DNA from: Perspicuibacillus lycopersici
GTDB taxonomy: Bacteria; Bacillota; Bacilli; Bacillales; Caldibacillaceae
Length of the DNA: 64,000 bases
Assembly: GCF_025660475.1 (NCBI RefSeq)
Contig: NZ_JAOUSF010000003.1
Coordinates: 496,001-560,000, forward strand
Direction of reading: 5' to 3'
Shown: positions 18,542-27,427 of the stretch, one piece after another
Layout: each line of letters opens with the position of its first letter
Position numbering within the stretch: the first letter of the stretch is position 1
Made by a program: the position numbers and the translations under genes
The notes under the pieces: generated by a model
Told to the model about the DNA's origin: nothing
Databases searched by the model: none
What the model saw: the letters and a program-made list of their open reading frames with translations, nothing else

Positions 18542-19297
18542 TTAGGAAAGAAATTGAATATACCATTCCAATATCGTATCACGATAAAAATACGATAATA
18601 ATGCACCAATACTGATAAAAGGGCCAAAAGGAATTGGTGTTTTCTTTTTCCACTTATGAAAAAGCATTTGGATTATACCAACGAGAGACCCAAGCAAAGA
18701 AGCGAAAAATAATGTCATAATGATTGCTTTCGTTCCAAGTATTATCCCTAAAACAAAAAATAATTTTATATCTCCACCACCCATACCTCCACGACTAACA
18801 ATGGCTAGTAAATACAGAATAGCAAATCCGAGAACCGCTCCTACAATGGAATCCCACCATGGATTTAGTGGCTCAAAAATACGAATAGCAATAAATAGTA
18901 GGAGAAATACGATTAAAATTTTGTCTGGAATAATCATATATTCTAAATCGGACACAGTAATAATAACGAGTAGGGAAACGAAGAAGAGCGCTGCTAGTAA
19001 TTCCATTTCCCAGCCTAAATAATAATAGGATAAAGCGAACAATCCGCCTGTAATTGCTTCCATCATTGGATAAATCGGAGATATCTTCGTCCTGCACTTT
19101 CGACATTTCCCATGCAAAAACAGATAAGATAAAACAGGAATAAGCTCCCACCAAGATAATTCATGTTTGCAATTCGTGCAATGCGAATTTGGATAAATGA
19201 TAGACTCCTTCTTTGGCACCCGCAATCCAATCACATTAAAAAACGAACCAAATAATAGTCCAAACAAAACGAATAATAATAAATAAATAGCATTCAT
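18542..19297 (-). CDS. pilD: Type IV prepilin peptidase (PilD/ComC)
   Basis: 251 residues, eight hydrophobic segments. Aspartyl protease and N-methylase that removes the leader of type IV prepilins. Two zinc-binding CxxC pairs in the first cytosolic loop (CTNCKHE and CRKCRTK), and the two catalytic Asp motifs SDLEYMIIPD and GMGGGDIKLF. In B. subtilis comC occupies this locus between spoIIB and folC. Here it is the last gene of a complete pilus operon and should process the pilins encoded on both strands. Confidence 0.95.
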   Translation of the reverse strand: MNAIYLLLFVLFGLLFGSFFNVIGLRVPKKESIIYPNSHCTNCKHELSWWELIPVLSYLFLHGKCRKCRTKISPIYPMMEAITGGLFALSYYYLGWEMELLAALFFVSLLVIITVSDLEYMIIPDKILIVFLLLFIAIRIFEPLNPWWDSIVGAVLGFAILYLLAIVSRGGMGGGDIKLFFVLGIILGTKAIIMTLFFASLLGSLVGIIQMLFHKWKKKTPIPFGPFISIGALLSYFYRDTILEWYIQFLS

Positions 19298-19352
19298 AAA
19301 AATATCTTTTCCTCTTCACCTTTATTTTTTCTTTATTGACGTTTTTTGTCTA

Positions 19353-20006
19353 TTATTGACTAGAATCAAAGTAAAATGTCGTTATTTGGATATTGGTCGA
19401 TATTTGTTGATTTTTCGGATTGTTTTCATTTGAATTAGTTGTAAATGTCACATTATCGACCTTCGTTATTCTTTCCATTTGTTCAATCCCTTGCAAAAAT
19501 TGTTGAAATTGCCCAAAGCTCGGAGAAGTTACAGATAAATTGATTGTGATTAATTTTAATTGCTGCAAGCTATTTTGAATATTTGCTTGAGATTCGTTAC
19601 CAACATCCGTCGTCTCTGTTACATTTGTTGTTCCATTTTCTACATCCGATAGACTTAATTCATTTTCCAAAAGCTCACTATTCTCAATAAACGACATCGT
19701 TGTAATTTGACTAGAACTGTCTGTTTCTATTTTTTTCAAGGAAAGCAATACATCATCTAATTTACGCGAGGTGGGCATTTTTCTTTCCAATTGGAAATCG
19801 TTATCGGCCTGTTCCTCATCCTCTGTCTTCATTTGTGTTTCAAGTATGTCAATATCTTCTTCAATTGTTTCTAAATCTCGCCTTGCGTGTGCAGCTTCCT
19901 TTTTTATCGGCATCACTTTATTTACATAAAATAATCCGATTAATAGAAACATGATAACAAGAATAAGGATAACGAGCTTTTTCTTTTCTTCAATGAAGTT
20001 AGTCAT
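19353..20006 (-). CDS. pilO: PilO-like type IV pilus alignment protein
   Basis: 217 residues from ATG 20006 with GGGGTG six nt upstream. One N-terminal membrane helix (about 10-28), a coiled coil (about 32-65), and a ferredoxin-like C-terminal half. With PilM and PilN it forms the inner-membrane platform aligning the motor with the pseudopilus. Its start lies 8 nt inside the region overlapping the pilN stop. Sequence similarity in this family is weak; the assignment is by size, topology and position. Confidence 0.78.
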   Translation of the reverse strand: MTNFIEEKKKLVILILVIMFLLIGLFYVNKVMPIKKEAAHARRDLETIEEDIDILETQMKTEDEEQADNDFQLERKMPTSRKLDDVLLSLKKIETDSSSQITTMSFIENSELLENELSLSDVENGTTNVTETTDVGNESQANIQNSLQQLKLITINLSVTSPSFGQFQQFLQGIEQMERITKVDNVTFTTNSNENNPKNQQISTNIQITTFYFDSSQ

Positions 20007-20562
20007 TATCCTCACCCCTATCTAATTTCACTAGCTCTTCCCTGTTAACCCTCACAATAAAGCTCACATTATAGCTAGTTACTGTATCCCCTGCATTTGC
20101 TGTAATGGTATTGACTACCGCATCACTAATTATTTCGGAAGCATCTAAAGCTGTAATATATTGTGCAATGGTATTCATTGATGCAAACTCTGATTGAATC
20201 GAGATTTCCCCATTATTATAGCTATATTGCCGAAGATAGCTTGTGTTCGGCAATAATTGATTCAGCTCCTCGATTACAATTGATGTCGGTACAGTAATGC
20301 CCTCTACATATGTAATCGCATCTTGAATGGTAGCTAACTGCTCTACATCTATCATATGAAGCTGTTTCTCTAATACGGCACGTTCTAAAGTGGCGGATTC
20401 TGTTTGCTTTTGTAGCAATTTTATATCACTATTTGCTAAAACGTATTGATAGATTGAAAATAATAATAACAGTAGCCAAGCTACCGCTATCGTTAGGACG
20501 ATAATAAAGATTCTCGAGTCCTTCCGTTCGTATTTTGGTAATAAATTAATATTAGGAATCAC
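19999..20562 (-). CDS. pilN: PilN-like type IV pilus protein
   Basis: 187 residues from the second of two in-frame GTGs (20562), since AGGAGG lies 8 nt before it and only 2 nt before GTG 20568. The short cytosolic N-terminus holds the INLLP motif that docks into PilM, followed by a membrane helix (about 18-38) and a coiled coil. It overlaps the 3' end of pilM by 11 nt, indicating coupled translation. Confidence 0.85.
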   Translation of the reverse strand: MIPNINLLPKYERKDSRIFIIVLTIAVAWLLLLLFSIYQYVLANSDIKLLQKQTESATLERAVLEKQLHMIDVEQLATIQDAITYVEGITVPTSIVIEELNQLLPNTSYLRQYSYNNGEISIQSEFASMNTIAQYITALDASEIISDAVVNTITANAGDTVTSYNVSFIVRVNREELVKLDRGEDND

Positions 20563-21556
20563 GTTCACTACCTCCTCTCATCGCTAAACCAACAGCTGGA
20601 ATGAAGGATCTCGGTACTTGAGTCATTTTTTTAAGAGGTAAATTGGCATCCAGTAATTCGATTGATAGCGAAAGCTGAGATTGCAGCTTTTCGTATAGTG
20701 TGTTCATATTTGGTATGTCACCTAATAAAATTATTTTCGAAACAGCACGTTCCCCTTTATGAATCGAGTATCGATAAAAGCTTAAAATCCGCTCAATCTC
20801 GGTAATTTGATCATCAATTAAGCGATTGATGTAATCAATTTCGCCTTTATATTCCCATTGCAAAAAATTCGTTTCTGTTCGTGACCAATTCCAATTAGAT
20901 AATTGAACTTCTAAGTCCATATAGCGTAAAAACTCTGGACGATTATGAGAAAAAATACTAACTAAAACAGAATCTAAATTAACCTCCAAAAATAAGTAAG
21001 CATCATTGTTATCAATACTTTGGAGCGATTGATAGAAGCGGTATACACCTATTGCGCGAATATCCGCGGCAATCGGCGTTAATCCACAGTCATCAAAAAT
21101 TTCGGTATACTTTTTAATTTCTTCTTCTGGGACAGCAAAAAGTAGCCCTTCCCTTTCTTCATTACCATCAGTAGTGGGGATTGGGTAAATATCAAAAATA
21201 GGGTTTTCAAATGGAAGATATAAGGTGCGACCCAGCTCCATTATGAAATGACCTTTAATTTCTGTTTCCTCTAGATTTGCAGGATAGGTCACCTTTTTCA
21301 TAATGACAAGTGAGTCAGGGACATAAAAGCGTACATTGCGTTTTTTTATGCCCCACTCACGTACTGTGTCTTTTATGAAGTGGTAGAATTCAATTTCATC
21401 AACAATCCGCCCACGCTCAAGTAGACCAGCTGGTACTAGCTTTTCCTTTAAATTTTTCCATTGAGTGACGGTACCGTTCGGTTGATCAACCATTCGGATT
21501 ACATAGTCATCGATAACGATATTGACGATCTTTTTGTTGGAAAATAGGTTGAGCAT
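20552..21556 (-). CDS. pilM: PilM-like actin-fold pilus assembly ATPase
   Basis: 334 residues. Divergent actin-like fold: an N-terminal strand pair (IVNIVIDDYVIRMV), a central region with ITEIERILSFYRYS, and C-terminal IILLGDIPNM followed by a GLAMRGG end. PilM sits on the cytosolic face and binds the PilN N-terminus. Starts 38 nt after the major pilin gene; AGGAGG upstream. Confidence 0.87.
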   Translation of the reverse strand: MLNLFSNKKIVNIVIDDYVIRMVDQPNGTVTQWKNLKEKLVPAGLLERGRIVDEIEFYHFIKDTVREWGIKKRNVRFYVPDSLVIMKKVTYPANLEETEIKGHFIMELGRTLYLPFENPIFDIYPIPTTDGNEEREGLLFAVPEEEIKKYTEIFDDCGLTPIAADIRAIGVYRFYQSLQSIDNNDAYLFLEVNLDSVLVSIFSHNRPEFLRYMDLEVQLSNWNWSRTETNFLQWEYKGEIDYINRLIDDQITEIERILSFYRYSIHKGERAVSKIILLGDIPNMNTLYEKLQSQLSLSIELLDANLPLKKMTQVPRSFIPAVGLAMRGGSERDS

Positions 21557-21594
21557 GGGTGGACCTCCTGAATGTGTTGATAAGAAAAGATAAA

Positions 21595-22002
21595 TTAATC
21601 GTTTGCCAATGCTGCTTTTAGTTCTTGTTCAGTTAATACATTTTCTTTAGCTCCTTTAACATAGTCAAGAGCATCTGTATGACCAGTAATATACCAATTA
21701 CCATTGTCATCCTTGTTTACACTAGTAAAGGTAGATGTGGTTTCTAGATACTTATTTAAATCATTTTCTGTGTAACCAGTTTCAGAATTTGCAGGAGCTT
21801 CATTATTCGCATCTGCAAGTTTTGCTGATGAAATAATATTTAGCGCATCATTAACTGCAGCTTTTTCCTTTGAATCTTGAATCACATTCCCAATCATCGG
21901 TACTGCGATTGCTGCGATTATACCTAAAATTACGATTACGGCTAGTAGTTCGATTAATGTAAATCCCTTTTCATTTTTCAGTTGTTTTAGATGTTTTTTC
22001 AT
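21595..22002 (-). CDS. pilA: major type IV pilin candidate
   Basis: 135 residues. Class III signal peptide with the cleavage site EKG|FTLIELLAVIVILGIIAAIAVP, so a 13-residue leader and Glu5 in the mature protein. The rest is a small globular head without Cys, rich in Asn/Asp/Ala. Perfect SD (AAGGAGG). Flanked by gaps of about 113 nt (to pilC) and 38 nt (to pilM). Likely the major subunit because it is the only pilin in the motor operon. A pseudopilin is the alternative. Confidence 0.9.
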   Translation of the reverse strand: MKKHLKQLKNEKGFTLIELLAVIVILGIIAAIAVPMIGNVIQDSKEKAAVNDALNIISSAKLADANNEAPANSETGYTENDLNKYLETTSTFTSVNKDDNGNWYITGHTDALDYVKGAKENVLTEQELKAALAND

Positions 22003-22115
22003 GTTATTGCCTCCTTATTTTTGATTTTTAATTTTTATAATGAAATAGAAAATGGCATCCAGTAGCAGGTAAGTATTCGGAAGGTAACCACCTCCTTATT
22101 TTTTTCAAAGAACTT

Positions 22116-23324
22116 CTATTGCACCGTTTGAAAGATGCTAAACATTGGTACAAGAATGGCAAGCACAACAGTTCCGACGACGACTGCTAGTATTACGATC
22201 ATTATTGGTTCAATTAATGACTTTAATGTGTCAACAGAACGGTCAACCTCACCTTCATAAAAGTCGGCAATTTTTCCGAGCATATAATCCAATGCACCGG
22301 TTTCTTCCCCAATACTAATCATTTGTGTTACAAGCGGTGGGATAACCCAGCTTTTTGAAAAGGGCTCCGATAGACGGTTTCCATTTTCTAGCGCATCGCG
22401 TGCTTCCAGAACGACCTTACCGATAACCGGATTGCCAACGACCCGCTCAACTATTGAAAGGGATTGTAATATTGGTACTGAACTGGAAAATAACGATGAC
22501 AATGTTCTCGTCATCCGCGCGATTGCTGTTTTTTGGAGTAGCTTTCCAAAAACAGGAATCTTTAAAATGAAAGCATGGAATCCATAGAAAAACCTACTAT
22601 TCGTTTTCATTAAATAGCGAAAGGCGCCAATAATGAAAAGAACGGTAATTAACAGCAGCCACCATCCGTGTTGAATGGCATTACTTAGCCCTATCATATA
22701 TTTTGTTATCCCAGGTAATTCTCCACCCATATCAGCAAACATATGCGAGAAGGTAGGAACAATGGAAACCATTAAAAAGATTACAACTACAATCGTTATG
22801 AACAGTAACACTAATGGATAAGCGAGTGTAGATTGCACCTTCTTTTTTATCTCATATTGCTTTTCAAAATAATTAGCAAGCCTGTCCAATGTTTCATCTA
22901 AATTCCCCGTTGCTTCACCAGCCCGAACCATATTAATAAAAATCGGCGGAAAAACCTTTGGATGCTTCGTTGCCGCATTGGAAAAACTTACACCTGTTCG
23001 TAATTCATCTTCGATTGCTAATAAAATCTTTTTTAAAGCCTTACTTTCCGTTTGCTTCGCTAAAATATTGGTGGATTGCACAACCGATACACCAGCGCGA
23101 ATTAAAGTGGCAAACTGGCGGCAGTAAATAACAAAATCCTGCTGCTTCACTGGATTTCCAAATGTTATTTCTTTATAAAAGAGACCTTTTGCTTCATTTA
23201 TTTCCCGCGGACTAATGCCTTGCTCGCGTAATTTCGCTAACGCTTGATTTTTATTAAGTGCATCAATTGTTCCCCGCTTCATTTGCCCCTTTGTCGATCG
23301 ACCAACATATTTATAGATGGCCAT
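22116..23324 (-). CDS. pilC: PilC-type inner-membrane platform protein
   Basis: 402 residues from ATG 23324 (the GTG at 23333 lacks an SD). Two GspF domains (about 70-195 and 273-395), each followed by hydrophobic segments, with the conserved ARTLSSLFSSSVPIL and GEETGALDYML stretches. It couples the PilB/PilT motors to pilin insertion. The start overlaps the end of pilT by 14 nt. Confidence 0.95.
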   Translation of the reverse strand: MAIYKYVGRSTKGQMKRGTIDALNKNQALAKLREQGISPREINEAKGLFYKEITFGNPVKQQDFVIYCRQFATLIRAGVSVVQSTNILAKQTESKALKKILLAIEDELRTGVSFSNAATKHPKVFPPIFINMVRAGEATGNLDETLDRLANYFEKQYEIKKKVQSTLAYPLVLLFITIVVVIFLMVSIVPTFSHMFADMGGELPGITKYMIGLSNAIQHGWWLLLITVLFIIGAFRYLMKTNSRFFYGFHAFILKIPVFGKLLQKTAIARMTRTLSSLFSSSVPILQSLSIVERVVGNPVIGKVVLEARDALENGNRLSEPFSKSWVIPPLVTQMISIGEETGALDYMLGKIADFYEGEVDRSVDTLKSLIEPIMIVILAVVVGTVVLAILVPMFSIFQTVQ

Positions 23325-24363
23325 TGTTATCACCTGTTCTTATATATGGCATTGCAGTTTCATAAGTTATCGTGCCTCGATTTAACAGTTCTTGAACAGA
23401 CATTTCCAACGTGTGCATTCCTTGGGCTTTACTTGTTTGCAGGACATTTTGGATTTGATGGATTTTTTCATTGCGGATTAAATTTGCTACTGATGGTGTA
23501 TTAAATAAAATTTCCGTTGCTGCAATCCGTCCATTCCCATCCGATGTTGGTAATAGTCGCTGTGATATTATCCCTTCTAAAGCAGTTGCTACCTGAAGCC
23601 GGACTTGTCTTTGCTGATGGGTAGGAAACACATCAATAATTCGATCTATTGTCTGTGCAGCACTACTAGTATGCAATGTAGCAAATACAAGATGTCCCGT
23701 TTCTGCAGCAGTAATCGCTGTGGAAATGGTCTCAAGATCACGCATTTCTCCGACTAGAATAATATCCGGATCTTGCCGTAATGCTGCCCGTAATCCACTC
23801 GCAAAGCTTTTCGTATCAAATCCAACCTCACGCTGATTAAGAATAGATTTCATATGATGATGAACATATTCAATTGGATCCTCTAGTGTAATAATATGTT
23901 TTGCATAATTTTCATTAATATAACGAATCATTGCTGCTAACGTTGTAGATTTACCAGAACCAGTTGGACCAGTAACTAATACTAATCCTTGTGGCTTTTC
24001 CAGCATTTTTTTAATTACTACCGGTAAATGTAGTGCTTCAATTGTCGGAATTTCTTCTGGTATTATCCGAATCGCGATACTTACATAATTTCGTTGATGG
24101 AATGCATTTAAACGGAAGCGAGAAACCCCTTTTAATTCATAGTTAAAATCAAGTTCCCCTTGCTCTACAAACGTTTCCCATTGTTTTTCTGGTATTAGTT
24201 CTCTCACTATTCTCTCAGTATCAGTCGCAGTTAATGGAGCCTCTCCAGTTGGCTGAAGCCTCCCATTCACTCGAAAAATTGGCGGAGAGTCTACAAGGAG
24301 ATGGAGATCGGAAGCATGGATCATAAATGCTTTCCGTAGTAATTCCGTTACTTCTTCATTCAT
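23311..24363 (-). CDS. pilT: PilT retraction ATPase
   Basis: 350 residues. Secretion ATPase with Walker A GPTGSGKSTT, Asp box, Walker B ILVGEMRDLETI, His box HLVFATLHT, and the AIRIIPEEIP motif. The LIRNEKIHQIQNVLQT region near the C-terminus is the PilT-type signature. It powers pilus retraction (twitching, DNA uptake). Retraction ATPases are absent from the B. subtilis comG system, which makes this a true retractile pilus locus. Starts 10 nt after pilB. Confidence 0.96.
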   Translation of the reverse strand: MNEEVTELLRKAFMIHASDLHLLVDSPPIFRVNGRLQPTGEAPLTATDTERIVRELIPEKQWETFVEQGELDFNYELKGVSRFRLNAFHQRNYVSIAIRIIPEEIPTIEALHLPVVIKKMLEKPQGLVLVTGPTGSGKSTTLAAMIRYINENYAKHIITLEDPIEYVHHHMKSILNQREVGFDTKSFASGLRAALRQDPDIILVGEMRDLETISTAITAAETGHLVFATLHTSSAAQTIDRIIDVFPTHQQRQVRLQVATALEGIISQRLLPTSDGNGRIAATEILFNTPSVANLIRNEKIHQIQNVLQTSKAQGMHTLEMSVQELLNRGTITYETAMPYIRTGDNNGHL

Positions 24364-24373
24364 ATCATCACTC

Positions 24374-26029
24374 CTAATCCATACCCGCTACACGTAAAAT
24401 TTCCTCTGTTGTCGTTAATCCTTGCTGCACCTTTTCTAACCCATCATCTATTAAAAATTTCATGCCTTGCTCTCGGACATATTTTCGAACGACTGACGTT
24501 GATGCAGCATCAGCAATTAGCCTGCGGATATCATCATTGACGGACAATACCTCATGAATAGGAATCCGACCACGATAACCTGTCGTATTACAGCTCGGAC
24601 AGCCCTTCCCGATTGTCACCTTTTCGATTGCAATGCCTCTTCCAGCAAAGATCTCTCTTTCCCGCGCACTAGGCTCTATCTCTTCCGCACAATCTCGACA
24701 AACTCTCCGAACTAAACGTTGCGCAACAATCCCATTAATCGATGAGGATATTAAAAATGGTTCGATACCCATATCAATTAATCTTGTAAGAGCTGCAACC
24801 GCACTATTCGTATGGACTGTACTCAATACTAAGTGCCCAGTAAGAGAGGCTCGGATTGCTATTTGGGCAGTTTCTGTATCGCGAATCTCTCCTAGCATTA
24901 CAATGTCTGGATCTTGTCGTAAAATCGAGCGAAGTCCATTAGCAAAGGTTAAACCAATATCTTCATTCACTTGAATTTGATTTATTCCCTCCAGCTGATA
25001 TTCCACTGGATCTTCTACCGTAATAATGTTGACTTCTTCTTCATTCAGTTGATTTAGTGCTGCATACAAAGTAGAAGATTTCCCTGATCCAGTAGGACCT
25101 GTGATAAGAACGATTCCGTTCGGTTTTTGAATCATCTCTAAAAATTTCTCTCGATTATCAGAGGAAAATCCAATTTTATCAATACTACTTAATACGTTTC
25201 CTAAGTCTAAAATTCGTAACACTACTTTTTCCCCGAAGATCGTAGGAAGTGTCGATACGCGGATATCTACTTGGCGAAATTGAATCGTTGATTTCATTCG
25301 ACCATCTTGCGGTAACCTGCTTTCAGTAATATTTAAGTTCGCCATTATTTTAATTCTCGCAGTAATTATGTTCTGCATATGCTTTGGCAATGTTCGTTCA
25401 GTCCGTAATTGTCCATCTACTCGATAGCGAACACGTAATTCGGTTTCCTGTGGATCAAAGTGGATGTCACTAGCTCGCTGTGCTAGACCGTTGGCTATAA
25501 TTTGGTTGACCAATCGGACAATTGGAGAATCATCATCGTGAACCCTCGCCTCATCAATCGTTTCCTGAGGAGAGTATTCATTCATTAATTCCTCCATTGA
25601 CTCTTGCAAATCATAGTATTTCGTAATCGCACGATAAAGCTCATCCTTCGTCGCAATCCCAGGTTCAATATGATAGCCTGTAGCCATCCGCAGCTCTTCA
25701 ATCGCGAAATAATCCATCGGATCTGCCATTGCTACTAGCAAACGATTTTTATCAATGCGAATCGGCATGAGAAAATGTCTTTTTGCAAGTTCCTTTGGTA
25801 CCACTTGGATTGCTTCTGGTTCAATCGAATATTGATGAATACTAATATGTGGAATTCCTAGCTGAAATTCTAATACTTCGATCAATTGATGCTCGGTTAT
25901 GTATCCTTCTCTTATTAACGCATCTCCTAGCTTTTCCTCCACTGATTTGTTTGCTAAAGTTTCTCGCAATTGGACATCGGAAATAATTCCTGCCTCCACT
26001 AACAAATCACCTAATCGTTTTCTAGCCAT
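24374..26029 (-). CDS. pilB: PilB extension ATPase
   Basis: 551 residues from ATG 26029, set by AGGAGGTG upstream; the frame is open to 26158 but without an SD. N-terminal MshEN/GspE-N domain (about 1-145, RLGDLLVEAGIISDVQL), ATPase core with Walker A GPTGSGKSST, Walker B IVMLGEIRD and HLVLSTVHTN, and a zinc tetracysteine (CRDCAEE, CPSCNTTGY). MshEN domains can bind cyclic-di-GMP; a GGDEF protein is encoded about 2.8 kb away. First gene of the minus-strand pilus operon. Confidence 0.96.
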   Translation of the reverse strand: MARKRLGDLLVEAGIISDVQLRETLANKSVEEKLGDALIREGYITEHQLIEVLEFQLGIPHISIHQYSIEPEAIQVVPKELAKRHFLMPIRIDKNRLLVAMADPMDYFAIEELRMATGYHIEPGIATKDELYRAITKYYDLQESMEELMNEYSPQETIDEARVHDDDSPIVRLVNQIIANGLAQRASDIHFDPQETELRVRYRVDGQLRTERTLPKHMQNIITARIKIMANLNITESRLPQDGRMKSTIQFRQVDIRVSTLPTIFGEKVVLRILDLGNVLSSIDKIGFSSDNREKFLEMIQKPNGIVLITGPTGSGKSSTLYAALNQLNEEEVNIITVEDPVEYQLEGINQIQVNEDIGLTFANGLRSILRQDPDIVMLGEIRDTETAQIAIRASLTGHLVLSTVHTNSAVAALTRLIDMGIEPFLISSSINGIVAQRLVRRVCRDCAEEIEPSAREREIFAGRGIAIEKVTIGKGCPSCNTTGYRGRIPIHEVLSVNDDIRRLIADAASTSVVRKYVREQGMKFLIDDGLEKVQQGLTTTEEILRVAGMD

Positions 26030-26557
26030 ATATGCTACACCTCCTAAAACGTTAAATAAAAGAAAGACTCCTGAATTTTTATGAAATTTTTGTTTATTAA
26101 CATTCTTATAACGTTTAATATTTCCATTCATTTTATAATTGAATGTACCATTTGGCAATCGTTTTTAGGAAAAAATTCCTAGGACTTTTTTCTTATTATT
26201 TTTACAAAATATATATGTTTTAACTTTGGAATATTATATGATAGAAAATAGAATAGACGAATAATTTATATATGTATTCCGTGTTTTCAGCAATTAATAT
26301 TAAATTACTGGAAAATAATAAAGGAGCTTACAAATAGGAAAATTATACCATGTAGTTGGCGTAACGCAAGATTTATTTTTTTCATAAGGTCTATTTTCTA
26401 AAATGTAGTTGACATTCTTTAGATAAGAAATAGAAAATGGACAGACAAAGACTTGAAGATAAGCGGGAGCCATATATTCATACTACATTCTACTTACTAA
26501 ATAGCAACTAATTAATAAAATTTTTAAATGATAGAAAAGCTAAGGAGTCATTCCACC
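26030..26557. other. divergent pilus promoter region
   Basis: A 528-bp AT-rich gap between the pilB operon and the plus-strand minor pilins. It contains a TTGACA (26409-26414) for the plus direction and a weak TTGCCA/TATAAA pair (26158-26132, spacer 15) for the minus direction. I looked for a cyclic-di-GMP riboswitch and did not recognise one. An inverted repeat TTTTCTA/TAGAAAA brackets the TTGACA. Confidence 0.45.
26409..26436 (+). promoter_or_regulatory. possible promoter for the minor pilin genes
   Basis: TTGACA (26409-26414), 16 nt, TAGAAA (26431-26436). The -35 is perfect but the -10 is weak. Its position about 115 nt before the first minor pilin fits. Confidence 0.35.
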
Positions 26558-26995
26558 ATGACAAGAAAGAAAATGTTAAATCAACAAGGGGTAACATTAT
26601 TAGAAATATTAGTTTCTATCGTTATATTATCCATAATCTTAGTTTCCATGATGTATATCTTTCCACAAATGGGATTTATCAATCAAAAAAATCAAGAAAA
26701 AACACAAGCGATTAATACAGCGAAAGAAATTTTAGTAGAATGGCAAAGGAAAGAAGAGATTATCAGCTTCCTTGCCAAACCAACGTTACATAAAAAACCC
26801 GATTATCTGTCGGAGCGGACCAACGATTACTATGCAGCATTTCCTAAAGGCGATTGGCAAGTAGCAATTACGATAGCAAAGCAATCTGATATTAATACAA
26901 ATCCCACAAAGGCACATCAAATCCATGTGCAATTGTATGGTGGTAATCATTCTGTTGTCAGTGAAAGTTATGGATATATTTTGGTGGAGGAGTAG
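26558..26995 (+). CDS. minor pilin with class III leader (PilV/GspI-like)
   Basis: 145 residues from ATG 26558 with AAGGAG 10 nt upstream. Leader and cleavage site NQQG|VTLLEILVSIVILSIILVSMM, Glu5 present. The C-terminal part is a small soluble domain without cysteines. First of three plus-strand genes divergent from the pilB operon. The next gene starts 3 nt after its stop, so they form one operon. The minor pilin type cannot be fixed from sequence alone. Confidence 0.85.
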   Translation: MTRKKMLNQQGVTLLEILVSIVILSIILVSMMYIFPQMGFINQKNQEKTQAINTAKEILVEWQRKEEIISFLAKPTLHKKPDYLSERTNDYYAAFPKGDWQVAITIAKQSDINTNPTKAHQIHVQLYGGNHSVVSESYGYILVEE

Positions 26996-26998
26996 AAT

Positions 26999-27427
26999 AT
27001 GAAGCAAAAGGAACAAGGCTTTACTTTATTAGAAGTGCTTGCAGCAATTGTTCTTCTCACTATCGTCAGTGGGATTATTTGGAGTGTTTTTTTTCAAGGG
27101 TTTCATTTCTCTCAAACTTCACTAACGAAAAATCAAATGCAACAGGAAATAAATTATATTATTACGGACTTAGAAAGTTTCCATCGTTATTCTGAGCAAT
27201 CTTATACGATAAATTCGGCCAATTGTAAAATAACCGTAAGTAATGGGACGGATTCAAAAATATATGAGCATCCACAATTATGTATACATTCCGATCATCC
27301 TGGTACAATTTCGGTAAACCCAGACATAGAGGACGCCACGTTAACGGTTACTGTTACCGATAAAAATGACACAAGCAATACAATAAGCATTGATACGATA
27401 TTATACCGATTAAAGAATGGTGAATAA
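26999..27427 (+). CDS. minor pilin with class III leader (PilW/GspJ-like)
   Basis: 142 residues. Short leader KEQG|FTLLEVLAAIVLLTIVSGIIWSVFF with Glu5. The soluble domain contains two Cys (SANCKIT, PQLCIHS) that could form a disulfide. GGAGG lies just before ATG 26999. Its 3' end overlaps the next gene by 11 nt. Confidence 0.85.
   Translation: MKQKEQGFTLLEVLAAIVLLTIVSGIIWSVFFQGFHFSQTSLTKNQMQQEINYIITDLESFHRYSEQSYTINSANCKITVSNGTDSKIYEHPQLCIHSDHPGTISVNPDIEDATLTVTVTDKNDTSNTISIDTILYRLKNGE

Noticed and set aside
26160-26557. Cyclic-di-GMP riboswitch before the minor pilins
   Set aside because: Searched for the GEMM core pattern by eye and did not find it.
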